The notes: a model not told the origin generated them from the letters alone. DNA of 64,000 bases from Pantoea sp. Cy-639 (GCF_011752525.1 NZ_VWXI01000008.1:169439-233438); one strand, 5' to 3'. Positions 38,401 to 48,766 are shown, counted from the stretch's first letter. Program-made: numbers and translations.

Positions 38401-40098
38401 ATGAAGTGCCCAGTGAACCGATTGACCCTGGCGCTCGGCCTGCTGGCCGCGGCCACCGCGGTCGGTCCGGCAGTCGCGCAGGCCGCCCCGTCGGATAACG
38501 CGACCGTCAACCTGATCCGCCTGCTGGTGGAACAGGGCGTGCTCAAGCAGGACAAGGCCGATGCCCTGATCGCCCAGGCCGAGCGCGAGGCCCAGCAGGC
38601 CCGCGCCGCCAGCAGCGCGCCGATCGTTGCCCAGGCCCCGGCGGCCAACGGCGAGGTGCGGGTGCAGTATGTGCCGGCCATCGTTCGTCAGCAGATTCGC
38701 GACGAGATCAAGGCCGAGGTGATGCACACCGCCAAGCAGGAAAACTGGGCGGCGCCCAACAGCTTCCCCGACTGGGCCTCGCGCATCAGCTTCGACGGCG
38801 ACCTGCGCCTGCGTGGCGAGTCGCGCTACTACGCCGATGGCAACAGCAACGAGATCGTCGACTTCGCCAAGCTCAACGACAAAGGCCCGTACGACGTCAA
38901 CCCCAACAGCAGTTCGAGCCTGCCACCACTGCTCAACACCCGCGAAGACCGCGACAGCATCCTGCGCCTGCGGGCACGCTTCGGCCTCAAGGCACAGCTG
39001 GCAGAGGACTGGGTGGCGGGTATCCGCATCGCCACCGGTGGCAACAACAACCCGGTCTCGACCACCCAGAACCTCGGCGGTGGTTTCGGCAAGAAGGACA
39101 TCTGGCTCGACCAGGGCTATGTCAGCTGGAGTCCCAGCGAGCGCCTGACCCTCACCGGTGGCCGCATTGCCAACCCGTTCATGTCCACCGACATCCTGTA
39201 TTCCAACGACCTCAACTTCGACGGCCTGGCGGCGCTCTTCAACCAGCCGGTGAACCGTGACCTCAGTGTGTTCGGCACAGTCGGCGCCTTCCCGGTGCAG
39301 TACAGCGACGACAGCGCCAGCAGCAACGGCTTCGACAAGGAAGGCAGTGACAACAAGTGGCTGTATGGCGCGCAGCTCGGCGCCAAGTGGGCGATCAACG
39401 ACCACCACCGGCTCAAGGGCGCGATGGCCTACTACCGCTTCGACGACATCGCTGGCCAACGCTCCAGCCCCTGCGCCCCGTGGGACGGCCAGCCCGGCTG
39501 CGACAGCGACGAGACCCGGCCGACCTTCATGCAGAAGGGCAACACCGTGTTCCTGCTGCGCGACATCACGCCGAACCCGGCCAATCCGGCGGCGACGCCG
39601 CAACCGCAGTTCGTCGGCATCGCCTCGGAGTTCGAGCTGCTCGACCTCAACCTGGTGTGGGACGCCGACCTGCCGCATGACTTCAAGCTGCGCAGCCAGG
39701 CCAACTACATCCACAACCTGGCCTACGATGAAGGCGACATGCGCAAGCGCTCGGCCGGCCAGCTCGCCAACAACATCGACGCGAACGGCAACATCAAGAG
39801 CGGCAGCGACGCCTGGATGTTCCAGTTCACCCTGGGCAATGCCCTGGACATGCGCAAGGCGGGGGACTGGAACCTGTTCGCCGGCTACAAGCGCATCGAA
39901 CCGGACGCCCTGCCGGATGGTTTCAACGACTCGAGCTTCCACCTCGGCGGCACCAACGCCAAGGGTTATTTCCTCGGTGGCAACTACGGCCTGGCCAACA
40001 ACGTCTACGCTACAGCACGCTGGTTGAGCAGCGAGACGGTCTACGGCGCGCCGTTTGACATCGATGTGCTACAACTTGAAGTCAACACGCGGTTCTAG
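38401..40098 (+). CDS. Putative outer-membrane porin with N-terminal coiled-coil/SlyB-like stretch
   Basis: 565 residues. Signal peptide (about 1-28), a short helical region (LIRLLVEQGVLKQDKADALIAQAEREAQ), then a barrel of the putative-porin (Porin_5-like) type: SRISFDGDLRLRGESRYYADGN, LRLRARFGLKAQLAEDWVAG, many short beta strands and terminal VNTRF. The helical N-terminus ahead of a barrel is usual for this family. I chose the ATG at 38401 (AGGAG 10 bases upstream, signal peptide at the N-terminus); an ATG at 38359 overlaps the tonB stop and is an alternative. Possible outer-membrane channel of the Ton machine; solute unknown. Confidence 0.8.
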   Translation: MKCPVNRLTLALGLLAAATAVGPAVAQAAPSDNATVNLIRLLVEQGVLKQDKADALIAQAEREAQQARAASSAPIVAQAPAANGEVRVQYVPAIVRQQIRDEIKAEVMHTAKQENWAAPNSFPDWASRISFDGDLRLRGESRYYADGNSNEIVDFAKLNDKGPYDVNPNSSSSLPPLLNTREDRDSILRLRARFGLKAQLAEDWVAGIRIATGGNNNPVSTTQNLGGGFGKKDIWLDQGYVSWSPSERLTLTGGRIANPFMSTDILYSNDLNFDGLAALFNQPVNRDLSVFGTVGAFPVQYSDDSASSNGFDKEGSDNKWLYGAQLGAKWAINDHHRLKGAMAYYRFDDIAGQRSSPCAPWDGQPGCDSDETRPTFMQKGNTVFLLRDITPNPANPAATPQPQFVGIASEFELLDLNLVWDADLPHDFKLRSQANYIHNLAYDEGDMRKRSAGQLANNIDANGNIKSGSDAWMFQFTLGNALDMRKAGDWNLFAGYKRIEPDALPDGFNDSSFHLGGTNAKGYFLGGNYGLANNVYATARWLSSETVYGAPFDIDVLQLEVNTRF

Positions 40099-40113
40099 GG
40101 AAGGAGCACGGGG

Positions 40114-40761
40114 ATGAACAAGGGAGCCTACCGCCGTCGTTGCACCTGGTTGATACTGGCCCTGGGCGCAAGCCTGGCGGCCTCGGTGTCGGCCGACACC
40201 CTCGAAGAGCGTCTACGCGCCCAGTTGCGCAGCACCACCCAGCAATTGCAGGCACTGCAGAGCGAGCAGGCCCAGGCCAGCGTTGCCCGCCAGGCGGCCG
40301 AGCAGCAGCGTGACGCGGCTCTGGGCCAGGTACGCGAGCTCACCGCGCAGTTGGCCAAGGCGCGCGGCCAGAGCGAGCAACTGGCCGGCCAGCAACAGGC
40401 CGTGCACAGCCAGGCCCAGGCGCTGGTGGCCAGCAGCAACGAGCAATTGCACAAGTACAAGCAAGCCTATGAAGAACTGCTGGGCATGGCCCGGAGCAAG
40501 GAGGGCGAGCGTGCCAGCCTGCAGGCGCGCCTGGCCGAGCGCGACGGCCAGGTGCAGCAGTGCCAGGCACGTAACCAGCAGATGTACGGGGTGGCCAAGG
40601 AAATGCTGGCCGCCTACGAGAAGGTCGATATCGCCGATGTGGTGAAACTGCGCCAGCCGTTCGCCGGCAGCGCCCGGGTGAGGTTCGAGGAGCTTGCCCA
40701 GGCCTATGGCGACAAACTCTACGAAAGCCAGTTCGACGCCCCACCGGGCGTGATGCAGTGA
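40114..40761 (+). CDS. Periplasmic coiled-coil protein of the pdt-like operon
   Basis: 215 residues. Signal peptide (about 1-28, ending SADT), then a nearly continuous heptad-rich coiled coil (about 30-165) full of Gln, Ala and Leu (QQLQALQSEQAQASVARQAA). It ends in a small globular tail (VDIADVVKLRQPFAGSARVRF). No enzyme motif. It sits between the porin and a YbjN-type gene in the same operon and could span or brace the periplasm for the Ton/TpsB machine. Function unknown. Confidence 0.75.
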   Translation: MNKGAYRRRCTWLILALGASLAASVSADTLEERLRAQLRSTTQQLQALQSEQAQASVARQAAEQQRDAALGQVRELTAQLAKARGQSEQLAGQQQAVHSQAQALVASSNEQLHKYKQAYEELLGMARSKEGERASLQARLAERDGQVQQCQARNQQMYGVAKEMLAAYEKVDIADVVKLRQPFAGSARVRFEELAQAYGDKLYESQFDAPPGVMQ

Positions 40762-40801
40762 CGTTCCATCACCTTTTTCATAACAGCAAGGAAGGCAAGA
40801 C

Positions 40802-41278
40802 ATGACCGAAGTCACCCTGATCGAAACCGTTAGCGCCGACTCCCTCACCAAGCTGTTGCAGGATGCCGGCTGCCGGGTCAACCGCAGCGAGCAGAATGCC
40901 GTGGTGCAGTTGCTCAGCGCCAGCCAGGGCGTGGGCTATGCCGTGCGATTCGGCAACCGGGCCGTGGACAAGGACGGTGAGTTTCTCGATTTCACTTTCA
41001 GTTGCGCCTTGCGCATCCAGGGCGAGTTGCCCCAGGGCCTGGCCGAGCTGTGGAATGCCAGCCGCCGCTTCGCCCGTCTGTCGGTGCAAGGCGAGTTCCT
41101 GGTGATGGAGAAGGATGTGGTGGTCGCCGATGGCGTCAGCGAGAAGCACTTGCTGGGCAGCCTGGTGCTGTGGGATCGCCTGTTGCAGGAGTTCATCGTC
41201 TACCTGCGCGACTACAGCCGCAATGTCGCTGAGCAGGGCGCCGAGGCGGTCGAGCGTGATGCAGTGAGCGCCTCGTGA
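40802..41278 (+). CDS. YbjN/type III secretion chaperone-like protein
   Basis: 158 residues, cytoplasmic (no signal peptide). The fold resembles YbjN/secretion-chaperone proteins: SLTKLLQDAGCRVNRSEQNAVVQLL, then VGYAVRFGNRAVDKDGEFLDF, and a helical C-terminus. Such proteins often bind partners before export. The ATG at 40802 follows AAGGAAGG. Its stop overlaps the next start (GTGA). In context it may be a cytosolic chaperone for the missing exoprotein or for the secretion components. Assignment is by pattern only. Confidence 0.65.
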   Translation: MTEVTLIETVSADSLTKLLQDAGCRVNRSEQNAVVQLLSASQGVGYAVRFGNRAVDKDGEFLDFTFSCALRIQGELPQGLAELWNASRRFARLSVQGEFLVMEKDVVVADGVSEKHLLGSLVLWDRLLQEFIVYLRDYSRNVAEQGAEAVERDAVSAS

Positions 41279-42231
41279 CGGCGCGCACTTTCTGGGCCGG
41301 CGCCGGTGCGCTGGCCGTTGTCGCGGTAGCCGTCGCCCTGGCCTTGCGCCCGGGCGACGAGCCGGTGGCGGCGGCCCGTTCGCTGCCGGCGGCCACCTCG
41401 TTGCCGGCCGATAGCGGCCCCAGCCTGGCCCGGTTGGGCGACCAGCAGGTCGGCAGTGGCGAGCTCAAGGCGCTGTTCAGCCAACTGCCGGAGGACACCC
41501 GCAGTCGCCTGCGCGGTGATCGTCCAGCCCTGGAGGCGTGGATTCGCACCCGTCTGGCGGAAAAGACGCTGTACCAGCAGGCCGAGGCCCAGGGCTGGCT
41601 GCAGCGTCCGGATATCCAGGCCCAGACCCGTGCGGCGACCGAACAGATCGTCTTGCGCGACTACCTCGACTCGGTGAGCAAGGTCGCCGATGACTACCCC
41701 AGCGAAGCCGAACTCAAACAGGCCTACGAGGCCGGCAAGGCCGGCTTGCAGCTGCCGGTGCGCTATCGCCTGAGCCAGATCTTCCTGCGGGTGGCCAACC
41801 CGAAGGATGACGAGGCGGTACACAAGCAGGCGCTGGCCCTGGCCAAGCAGGCCCAGGCGGGCGATGCCGATTTCGCCGCGCTGGCCCGCACGCACTCGCA
41901 GGATGCCGAGACGGCCGCCAAGGGCGGGGACACCGGCCTGCAAGCCCTGGCGCAGTTGTTGCCAGAGGTGCGCGGGGTGGTGCCCAAGCTCAAGGTCGGC
42001 GCTGTCAGCGAGCCGGTGCAGAGCGCGGCGGGTTATCACATCATCAAGCTGGTCGAACAGCAGCCTGCCAGGGCCGCGACGCTGGAGGAGGTCGCTCCGC
42101 GCCTGCGCCAACTGCTGCGCGCCCAGCGCCAGGAGCAGGTAGCCAAGGCCTATGTCGAGGGGATGTTCGACAACGCGACACTGAGTATCGATGGCGCGGC
42201 GCTCAACCAGGTGCTGGAGAGCAGCCGTTAA
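41275..42231 (+). CDS. SurA/PpiC-type peptidyl-prolyl isomerase, periplasmic
   Basis: 318 residues starting with a GTG at 41275 that overlaps the upstream stop. One N-terminal hydrophobic helix anchors or exports it (TFWAGAGALAVVAVAVALAL). An alpha-helical chaperone segment follows, then a parvulin domain (about 160-265; RYRLSQIFLRVANPKDDEAV, DFAALARTHSQDAETAAKGG, GAVSEPVQSAAGYHIIKLVE). It would help fold the barrels or the secreted substrate of this operon. Last gene of the pdt-like set. Confidence 0.85.
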   Translation: MTARTFWAGAGALAVVAVAVALALRPGDEPVAAARSLPAATSLPADSGPSLARLGDQQVGSGELKALFSQLPEDTRSRLRGDRPALEAWIRTRLAEKTLYQQAEAQGWLQRPDIQAQTRAATEQIVLRDYLDSVSKVADDYPSEAELKQAYEAGKAGLQLPVRYRLSQIFLRVANPKDDEAVHKQALALAKQAQAGDADFAALARTHSQDAETAAKGGDTGLQALAQLLPEVRGVVPKLKVGAVSEPVQSAAGYHIIKLVEQQPARAATLEEVAPRLRQLLRAQRQEQVAKAYVEGMFDNATLSIDGAALNQVLESSR

Positions 42232-42250
42232 TCCTTAACCATGGAAGAAC

Positions 42251-42272
42251 CGGGCCCGTGGACACGGGCCCG
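42251..42272. repeat. Perfect 10-bp inverted repeat before the LysR gene
   Basis: CGGGCCCGTG-GA-CACGGGCCCG lies 19 bases after the PPIase stop and ahead of the LysR ribosome site. It has no T tract, so it may be an mRNA-processing hairpin, a terminator aided by Rho, or an operator. Confidence 0.5.
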
Positions 42273-42285
42273 CGGGAGGCGAGGG

Positions 42286-43254
42286 ATGCCGATCGAACTG
42301 TCCCGGGGGCGACCCCCGGAAACTGCCATGCCTGTCGTTCGCCCCCAGGTGCCGCTGGCCCTGGACGAACAGACGCTGAACTGTTTCGTGGTCACCGCAC
42401 GCTGTGGCTGCTTCATGCAGGCCGCGCGGCGGCTCAATCTCAAGCCGGTGGCATTGCGCAAGCGCCTGGCGGTGCTGGAGGCGCGACTGGGCTATGGCTT
42501 GTTCGTCAACCGCAACAACAACCCGGTGTTGAGCCAGCAGGGCGAGCGGCTGTTGTCGATTCTCCAGGCCCGTGAACCTGCCGTGCTGCCGCCTGAGCCC
42601 TGTGCCGCGCCCACCCGGGTGCGCCTGGCAGTGGCCGAGCCTTTGTTGCAGGACCTGCTCGGGCGCAACCTGATCAACTTCGTTCGCCAGCATGCCGGCA
42701 TGCGCCTGGAGGTGGACACCTTCGACGCCAGCCAGACGCCCGGCCGGGAGGTCGACGTGGCGCTGTGGCTGGGGGACCTGCAGCACGGTGCCCGTGCCAC
42801 GGACTTCGCCGGCGCCCAGCCGGAGGCGCTGGCAACCCTGGAATACCTGCCGCACATTGCCAAGCGCTACGCTCGCGAGGCGAATCGGCCGGCCAGCCTG
42901 GCCGACCTGCAGGACTATATGCTGGTGCAATGGCAGGGCGAGGCGGGCGTGGTGGCATTGACGCCGTGGCACAGCCTGTTGCAGAGCCGTTCGACTGGGG
43001 TGACGCAGATCCAGGACTACGACATGTACTGCCAGTTGATCAAGTGCAGCGCGAGCGTGGGCCTGCTGCCCCATTACGCGTCTCATCTGGACCGCGGCCT
43101 GCTGGCGTTGCCGGGAATGTTCCGGGAACCGATGCGCAGACGCGTGTGGCTAGCCGTGAATGCCGACACCGAGGGCGATCCGTTGGTGCAGGTAATGGTG
43201 GCGGCGATCCGGGCGGCATTCGACGAGCGTCGGGAGTGGTTTGCCGGGATATGA
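42286..43254 (+). CDS. LysR-type transcriptional regulator at the end of the pdt-like operon
   Basis: 322 residues from the ATG at 42286 (GGAGG seven bases upstream); ATGs at 42241 and 42328 are alternatives. The N-terminal winged helix is LysR-like but diverged (LNCFVVTARCGCFMQAARRLNLKPVALRKRLAVLEARLG). The C-terminal ~220 residues form the substrate domain, with less familiar motifs (LLGRNLINFVRQHAGMRLEV, VALWLGDLQ). A LysR gene (PA0701 as I recall) also closes the P. aeruginosa pdt cluster, so it likely regulates this operon. Confidence 0.78.
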   Translation: MPIELSRGRPPETAMPVVRPQVPLALDEQTLNCFVVTARCGCFMQAARRLNLKPVALRKRLAVLEARLGYGLFVNRNNNPVLSQQGERLLSILQAREPAVLPPEPCAAPTRVRLAVAEPLLQDLLGRNLINFVRQHAGMRLEVDTFDASQTPGREVDVALWLGDLQHGARATDFAGAQPEALATLEYLPHIAKRYAREANRPASLADLQDYMLVQWQGEAGVVALTPWHSLLQSRSTGVTQIQDYDMYCQLIKCSASVGLLPHYASHLDRGLLALPGMFREPMRRRVWLAVNADTEGDPLVQVMVAAIRAAFDERREWFAGI

Positions 43255-43266
43255 AGCGCTTGCCGC

Positions 43267-43911
43267 TCAGCCGGCCTTGCGCAAGGTGAGGTTGACGCGG
43301 CGTTCGCCCAGGCGTGGATGCACGCCTGGCTTGATGGGCAGCACGCCATGAAAGCGCAGGCGATCTTCCCCGCCCCATACCAGCACATCGCCATGGCTGA
43401 GCGGCACTCGCCGGGTACGGTCGGCGCGCTGCAGGCCGCCGAGCAGGAACACGGCCGGCAACCCCAGTGACACCGAGACGATGGGATGCCCGTGATCCCG
43501 CTCATCGCGGTCCTGGTGCAGGCTCAGGCGGGTGCCAGGCAGGTAGTGGTTGATCAGGCAGGCATCCGCAATGAAGTCCGGGAACCCGGCTGCCGCTGCG
43601 GCGGCGCTGGCCAGTTCGAGCAATGCCGCGGGCAGTTCGGGCCAGGGCTTGCCGGTGAGCGGGTCTGTAGGGGTGTAGCGGTAGCCATGGTCGTCGCTGA
43701 TCCAGCCGAGGCTGCCGCAGTTGCTCAGGGCCACGGCCATGCGCAGCCCGCCGGGTGTCTGCATGTGGCGCCATGGCGCGGCGCGCAGCACAGGCCGCAA
43801 CCCGTCGAGCAGCTGTTCGACCACTGGCAGGGCAAAGCCTGGAAGCAGCACGGTATGGCTGGCTAGCCGTTGTGGTTGTGTATCGAAGAGGTCGAGGTCG
43901 GACTGGATCAT
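43267..43911 (-). CDS. alkB: AlkB, oxidative DNA-alkylation dealkylase
   Basis: 214 residues. The Fe(II)/2-oxoglutarate site is complete: His132 and Asp134 (SLHQDRDE), His188 (RFHGVLP), Arg205 and Arg211, almost the E. coli AlkB numbering. It repairs 1-methyladenine and 3-methylcytosine in single-stranded DNA. The ATG at 43911 (MIQSDLDLFD) begins the conserved protein; an in-frame extension to 44112 has no homology. It is convergent with the LysR gene and divergent from the chemotaxis-type gene. Confidence 0.92.
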   Translation of the reverse strand: MIQSDLDLFDTQPQRLASHTVLLPGFALPVVEQLLDGLRPVLRAAPWRHMQTPGGLRMAVALSNCGSLGWISDDHGYRYTPTDPLTGKPWPELPAALLELASAAAAAAGFPDFIADACLINHYLPGTRLSLHQDRDERDHGHPIVSVSLGLPAVFLLGGLQRADRTRRVPLSHGDVLVWGGEDRLRFHGVLPIKPGVHPRLGERRVNLTLRKAG

Positions 43912-44208
43912 TGCTGTGCCGCCGGAGCGTGAATACGGGAAGTGTATCCCCGACAAGGACCAGCGCCCAGCCGTGCAATGAAACAGGTGCTTCAACTCCA
44001 GCTTGTGGCTGTTGCTCTTGTTTGGGCTTTTAAGCGCGCAATAGTCCAGGCGCCCCCATTGCGACTTCAGAAGGCCAGGTGTAGATGCGCATACATCCCG
44101 CAAAACCACCACCTCAGTCCCAACCCCAAGGTGATATCAGTTCGCTTGCACCCCGCAAACCCCGATCTATGCTCAGGAACACCCCGTGGCCACAAGGAGA
44201 CCCGGCTC

Positions 44209-45528
44209 ATGTTCGAGTACCATCGCAAGTCCGACCTGGTCGAGATCCAGCGTTGCCGCCAGGCCCTGTCCACCATGGAGGCGAAGCTGGCCGCGATCAG
44301 CCGTTCCATGGCGATGATCGAGTTCGCCCCCGATGGCACCATTCTCGATGCCAACGAGCATTTCTGCGCGACCATGGGCTACAGCGCCGATGAAGTCCGT
44401 GGCAAGCACCACCGGATCTTCTGCGACCCGGCCTACGCCAAGAGTGCCGAGTACCAGCAACTGTGGCGGGAGCTGGGCCAGGGCAAGGCCATCAGCGGCA
44501 CCTTCGAGCGCCTGACCAAGGATGGCCGGGAAGTCTGGCTCGAGGCCAGCTACATGCCGGTGCTCGACGAGCGCCAGCAGGTCACCAGCGTGATCAAGGT
44601 GGCCTCGGACATCACCCGCCATGTCAACGAAGAGCACGAGAGCGAAAGCCTGCTCAAGGCCATCGGTCGCTCCATGGCGGTGGTCGAGTTCACCCCGGCC
44701 GGACGGGTGATCAAGGCCAACCAGAACTTCCTGGACACCATGGGCTACCGCCTGGAGGAGGTCAGCGGGCGTCACCACGGCCTGTTCTGCCTGCCCCACG
44801 AACGTGAATCCGCCCAGTACCGGGAGTTCTGGGCCTCCCTCAATCGCGGCGAATACCACTCCCACCGTTTCGAGCGGGTCAACAAGCAGGGGCAGACCGT
44901 TTACCTGGAGGCGTCCTACAACCCGATCTTCGACAACAAGGGGCGCCTGTACAAAGTGGTGAAGTTCGCCAGCGACATCACCAGCCAGGTCAGCACCCAG
45001 CAGACTGCCGCCGATGCCGCTCACGCCAGTTCCGTGCAGACCGACGCCTGCGCGCGCAAGGGCACCCAGGTGGTGCAGCAGACGGTCGAGGTGATCGAGC
45101 AGATTTCCGCCGAGCTCAACCAGGCCGCGCGCAGCATCGATGCGGTGAGCAAGCAGTCCGAGGTGATCGGGCAGATCGTCCTGACCATCCGCGGCATCGC
45201 CGACCAGACCAACCTGCTGGCGCTCAACGCCGCCATCGAGGCCGCCCGGGCCGGCGAGCACGGGCGTGGTTTTGCCGTGGTGGCCGACGAGGTGCGCAAC
45301 CTGGCCGCGCGCACCAGCAAGGCGACCCTGGAGATCGTCGAGGTGGTGCGGCAGAACCACGACCTGTCGTTGACGGCAGTAGCCAGCATGCAGTCGAGCC
45401 TGACCCGCACCGGGCTGGGCGTGGAACTGGCCAACGAGGCGGGCACGGTCATCATGGAGATCCAGCAGGGTTCACGGCACGTGGTGGATGCGATCAGCCA
45501 GATCAGCTCGACCCTGCAATTGCACTGA
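44209..45528 (+). CDS. bdlA: Soluble PAS-PAS-MCP chemotaxis/biofilm-dispersion transducer (BdlA-like)
   Basis: 439 residues, no membrane segment. Two consecutive PAS domains (about 28-145 and 148-265; [46 protein letters not shown]) with similar ends ([28 protein letters not shown]), followed by a short MCP signalling domain whose hairpin tip is canonical ([20 protein letters not shown]). The architecture and length (417 in P. aeruginosa) fit BdlA, which links c-di-GMP and nutrient signals to biofilm dispersion. The ATG at 44209 follows AAGGAG. Its 3' end overlaps the convergent sensor kinase by 26 bases. Confidence 0.82.
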   Translation: MFEYHRKSDLVEIQRCRQALSTMEAKLAAISRSMAMIEFAPDGTILDANEHFCATMGYSADEVRGKHHRIFCDPAYAKSAEYQQLWRELGQGKAISGTFERLTKDGREVWLEASYMPVLDERQQVTSVIKVASDITRHVNEEHESESLLKAIGRSMAVVEFTPAGRVIKANQNFLDTMGYRLEEVSGRHHGLFCLPHERESAQYREFWASLNRGEYHSHRFERVNKQGQTVYLEASYNPIFDNKGRLYKVVKFASDITSQVSTQQTAADAAHASSVQTDACARKGTQVVQQTVEVIEQISAELNQAARSIDAVSKQSEVIGQIVLTIRGIADQTNLLALNAAIEAARAGEHGRGFAVVADEVRNLAARTSKATLEIVEVVRQNHDLSLTAVASMQSSLTRTGLGVELANEAGTVIMEIQQGSRHVVDAISQISSTLQLH

Positions 45529-48500
45529 GGCCTTCGCGCAGTTCCTGCTCCAGCCCCTGCAGGCTCGCGCGAAGGTGCGCGAGCGCCGCGGCTACCGAAC
45601 GGCCCTCGGCGATGGCGAGCTCCACCGCCTCGCAATCGGCCACCACATGCGTGACCTTGAGCATGCGTGCGCCACCGCGGATACGGTGTACCAGTGGCCC
45701 CAGCACGGCCGGGGCCGGCTCGTCGCCGAGGCCCTGTAGGGCCTGCAGATCCTCGCCATTGCTCTCGGCCAGTTGCTGCAACAGGCGCTGGATCAGCTGT
45801 TCGTCGTCCTTGGTCAGGTGACGCAGCGCCTGCAAGTCGAAGCCACTGGGGCGGATGGTGGCGCTGACAGTCGCCTGGGGCAGGCAGGCCCGTAGTGCCT
45901 GGAGGCCGAGGGGTTTGAACAGGCATTCGTCCATGCCGCTGGCCAGGCAGCGTTCACGCTCCTCGGCCTGGGCATTGGCCGTGATACCGATGATCCGGCA
46001 GGGTGGCAGGCCTTTCTCGCGCTCCTCGGCGCGGATGCGTCGGGCCAGTGCATGGCCGTCCATCACGGGCATGCTGCAGTCGCTCATGACCACATCGAAT
46101 CCGCCCTCTTGCCAGAGCGCCAGGGCTTGTTCGCCCTGCTCGGCGAGCCGGACCTGGTGTCCCAGCGTGTGCAACTGCTTCTCGAGCAGCATCAGGTTGG
46201 CCGGATAGTCATCGACCACCAGAATGCGCAGTGGCTTGCCATCTGTCCTGGCCTGTTCGTCGGCCATGACGGGAGTGGCGACGGGGTCGGCGAGCGCCAG
46301 GGTGAGACGCACGTCGACCTGGGTACCCAGGCCCTCGAGGCTCTTCAGGGCCAGCTCGCCCCCCATCAGCTCGCACAGGTTGCGGCTGATCGCCAGACCC
46401 AGCCCGGCGCCCTGGCGTCCCTTGCGGCCATCGAGCTGGGCAAAAGCGCTGAACAGTCGCGCCTGGTCGGCAGCACTGATGCCCATGCCGCTGTCCTTGA
46501 CCTGCAGTTCGACCGCGACTGCCCGTCCTGGCGCGGCGCGGGTATCGAGCTTGACCTCGACCAAACCCTGGTCGGTGAACTTGAGGGCATTGCTCAACAG
46601 GTTGGACAACACCTGGCGCAGTCGCAGCGGGTCGGCCTGTACCCAGCAGGGCGCGTCCGGCAGCGTGGCCTGCAGGCCGATGCCCTTGAACCTGGCGTTG
46701 GCTTCGAAAACGTGCAGCGTGGCCCGGACCAGGTTCACCAGGTCGACGGCCTCCAGTTGCAGGCTCATGTGCCCTGACTCGATGCGCGAGATATCGAGCA
46801 CATCGCCGATCAGGTCGAGCAGACCGGTTGCCGACGCGTGGGCGGTCTCCAGCGCCTGGGTATCGCTGAAACCGTGGCGGCTATCCTCCTGTGCCAGCTC
46901 CAGCAGGCCGATGACTGCGTTCATCGGCGTGCGGATCTCATGGCTCATGACCGCCAGGAAGGTGCTCTTGGCCTGGCTGGCCTGCTCGGCGTCGTTCTTG
47001 GCCTGGTGTAATTGCTCGAGCAGGCCGCGGCTCAACGCCAGTTGCTGCTGCAAGGCACGCTGGGCCTCGGTGCGCTGGTGGATCAGCTTGCGCAGGTAGG
47101 TGTTCCAGAACACCACGCCCGCCAGCAGCACCGCAGCCAGGGCCAGCACCTGCAGTGCCAGGGTCCGGTAGTTGCGCCAGGGGCTGTCGCTGACCACGGC
47201 GTTGGTGCGCCAACGATTGACCAACTGTTCCTGTTCATCGGGTGGAATGCTCAACAAGGCCTTGTCGAGGATCCCCTGCAACTGCGGCAACGCCGGATTG
47301 ACGGCAAATGCGGCCAAGGCTGGCTCGTCGCCTTGCAGGCCGGCGACCCGCAACTGTCCCTTGAATACCTGGTTGATGAAGTACACGGCATTCACCTGCG
47401 AGCTCAGCGCCACGTCGGCATCGCCATTGGCCACTGCCTCCATCAGTTGCAACGGGTTCTCCACCTCGACCGGGCGCATGCCGGGGGATTGACGCAGCAG
47501 CTCCTCGAGCAAGGGCGAACCACGCAGCAACGCCACGCGCTGGCCGCTCAGGGGCTGTGTGAGCGGTAGCGGCGGGGCGCTCTGGCGGGTCACCAGTACC
47601 CGTGGGCTGATCATGTAGGGGCGGGTATAGCGCAAGCGCTGGGCACGGTGGGTGCCGTAGCCGATTGCGCCGATCATGTCGACCTGGCCTTGCGCGGTGG
47701 CTTCGACCATGTCCTCGAAGGAGTCGGACTCGATGATCTGGAAGTTCAGGCCGGTGCGCAGGCCGATCCGCTGCAACAGGTCGACGGCAATGCCACGGGG
47801 ATGCTGATTGACGTCGGTGAAGCTCAGCGGGGCCAGAGTCGTGTTGATCATCACCTTGATGGTCGGATGACTGGCGATCCAGTCACGCTCCTCGGGGCTG
47901 AGGGCATCGAGGCGCCGGTCGAGGAGGGTGCTGGTGCTGCCGCTGGTCCAGCGTCGCAGAATGTTCAGCCGCTCGCTGTCGGCGACACGTCCCAGCGCCT
48001 CGTCCACCAGGCGCAACAGCCGGGGGTTGTCGTGGGCCAGGGCGAAGGCGAAGGTGTTGCCTGGCATTTTCACGAAATGATCGACCTTGACCATGCCCTG
48101 GAAGCCTTTGGCAATCATGTAGTCGGTACTGATGGCATCGCCCAGGTAGGCGTCGGCCCGGCCCAGCGCCACCGCCGCGATGCCACCCAGGGTCGAGCGG
48201 TAGAGGCTCAGTTGCGCCTGGGGAAAGTGTTGCTGCACGGTGGGCAGCGGCAGGTAGTGGTCGACCATCGCCAGGGTGAGCCCGTCCAGGGACTCATTGT
48301 CCCGCAAGGTGCTGCGCTGGCGCGAGACAATCACCGGCAGGTCGTCGGCGTAGGCTTGGCTGAGCGCAAGGTTGGCGTCGCTGGCTTCATAGGCGTTGGA
48401 GCTGCCGAGCAGGTCGATCTCACCCGCTCGCAGCGCGTTGATTGCCTGAGCCCGGCTGGGGTAGCGGCGGACTTCGACGGGTATGCCCAGCTGTTCGGAG

Positions 48501-48763
48501 AGCAGGCCGGCGTAGTCGGCGCTGAGACCTTCGTAGTCGGTCAGGCTGGTGTTGATGTCGAAGGGCGGGTAGTCAGGACGCGAGCTGCCAAGCAGCAACC
48601 TGCCATGTTCGTCGAGCCATTGCCGGTCCACTGTGGCGAGGACCATGGGCGGTGCGGCGCTCAGTGCCCGCGCCAGCAGACGGCGGTTTTCGCCCGGGAC
48701 GTCGGCCACGGCGGGAACGGACAGCAAGGCCAGCAACAGGCACAACAGGGTGCGCCTGATCAT
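45503..48763 (-). CDS. Hybrid sensor kinase with two periplasmic SBP domains (RocS/EvgS/BvgS type)
   Basis: 1086 residues. Signal peptide (1-20), two type-3 solute-binding domains (about 55-275 and 300-520), one membrane segment (about 535-555), HisKA with His608 ([10 protein letters not shown]), HATPase (about 715-822; NALKF, DSGMG, GAGLGLA), receiver with Asp895 ([13 protein letters not shown]) and HPt with His1026 (HRIRGGARM): a full unorthodox phosphorelay. The response regulator gene lies three bases upstream in the same operon. P. aeruginosa RocS sensors of this layout control fimbriae and biofilm. The ligand of the tandem binding domains is unknown. Confidence 0.9.
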   Translation of the reverse strand: MIRRTLLCLLLALLSVPAVADVPGENRRLLARALSAAPPMVLATVDRQWLDEHGRLLLGSSRPDYPPFDINTSLTDYEGLSADYAGLLSEQLGIPVEVRRYPSRAQAINALRAGEIDLLGSSNAYEASDANLALSQAYADDLPVIVSRQRSTLRDNESLDGLTLAMVDHYLPLPTVQQHFPQAQLSLYRSTLGGIAAVALGRADAYLGDAISTDYMIAKGFQGMVKVDHFVKMPGNTFAFALAHDNPRLLRLVDEALGRVADSERLNILRRWTSGSTSTLLDRRLDALSPEERDWIASHPTIKVMINTTLAPLSFTDVNQHPRGIAVDLLQRIGLRTGLNFQIIESDSFEDMVEATAQGQVDMIGAIGYGTHRAQRLRYTRPYMISPRVLVTRQSAPPLPLTQPLSGQRVALLRGSPLLEELLRQSPGMRPVEVENPLQLMEAVANGDADVALSSQVNAVYFINQVFKGQLRVAGLQGDEPALAAFAVNPALPQLQGILDKALLSIPPDEQEQLVNRWRTNAVVSDSPWRNYRTLALQVLALAAVLLAGVVFWNTYLRKLIHQRTEAQRALQQQLALSRGLLEQLHQAKNDAEQASQAKSTFLAVMSHEIRTPMNAVIGLLELAQEDSRHGFSDTQALETAHASATGLLDLIGDVLDISRIESGHMSLQLEAVDLVNLVRATLHVFEANARFKGIGLQATLPDAPCWVQADPLRLRQVLSNLLSNALKFTDQGLVEVKLDTRAAPGRAVAVELQVKDSGMGISAADQARLFSAFAQLDGRKGRQGAGLGLAISRNLCELMGGELALKSLEGLGTQVDVRLTLALADPVATPVMADEQARTDGKPLRILVVDDYPANLMLLEKQLHTLGHQVRLAEQGEQALALWQEGGFDVVMSDCSMPVMDGHALARRIRAEEREKGLPPCRIIGITANAQAEERERCLASGMDECLFKPLGLQALRACLPQATVSATIRPSGFDLQALRHLTKDDEQLIQRLLQQLAESNGEDLQALQGLGDEPAPAVLGPLVHRIRGGARMLKVTHVVADCEAVELAIAEGRSVAAALAHLRASLQGLEQELREGLSAIAGSS

Positions 48764-48766
48764 TGT

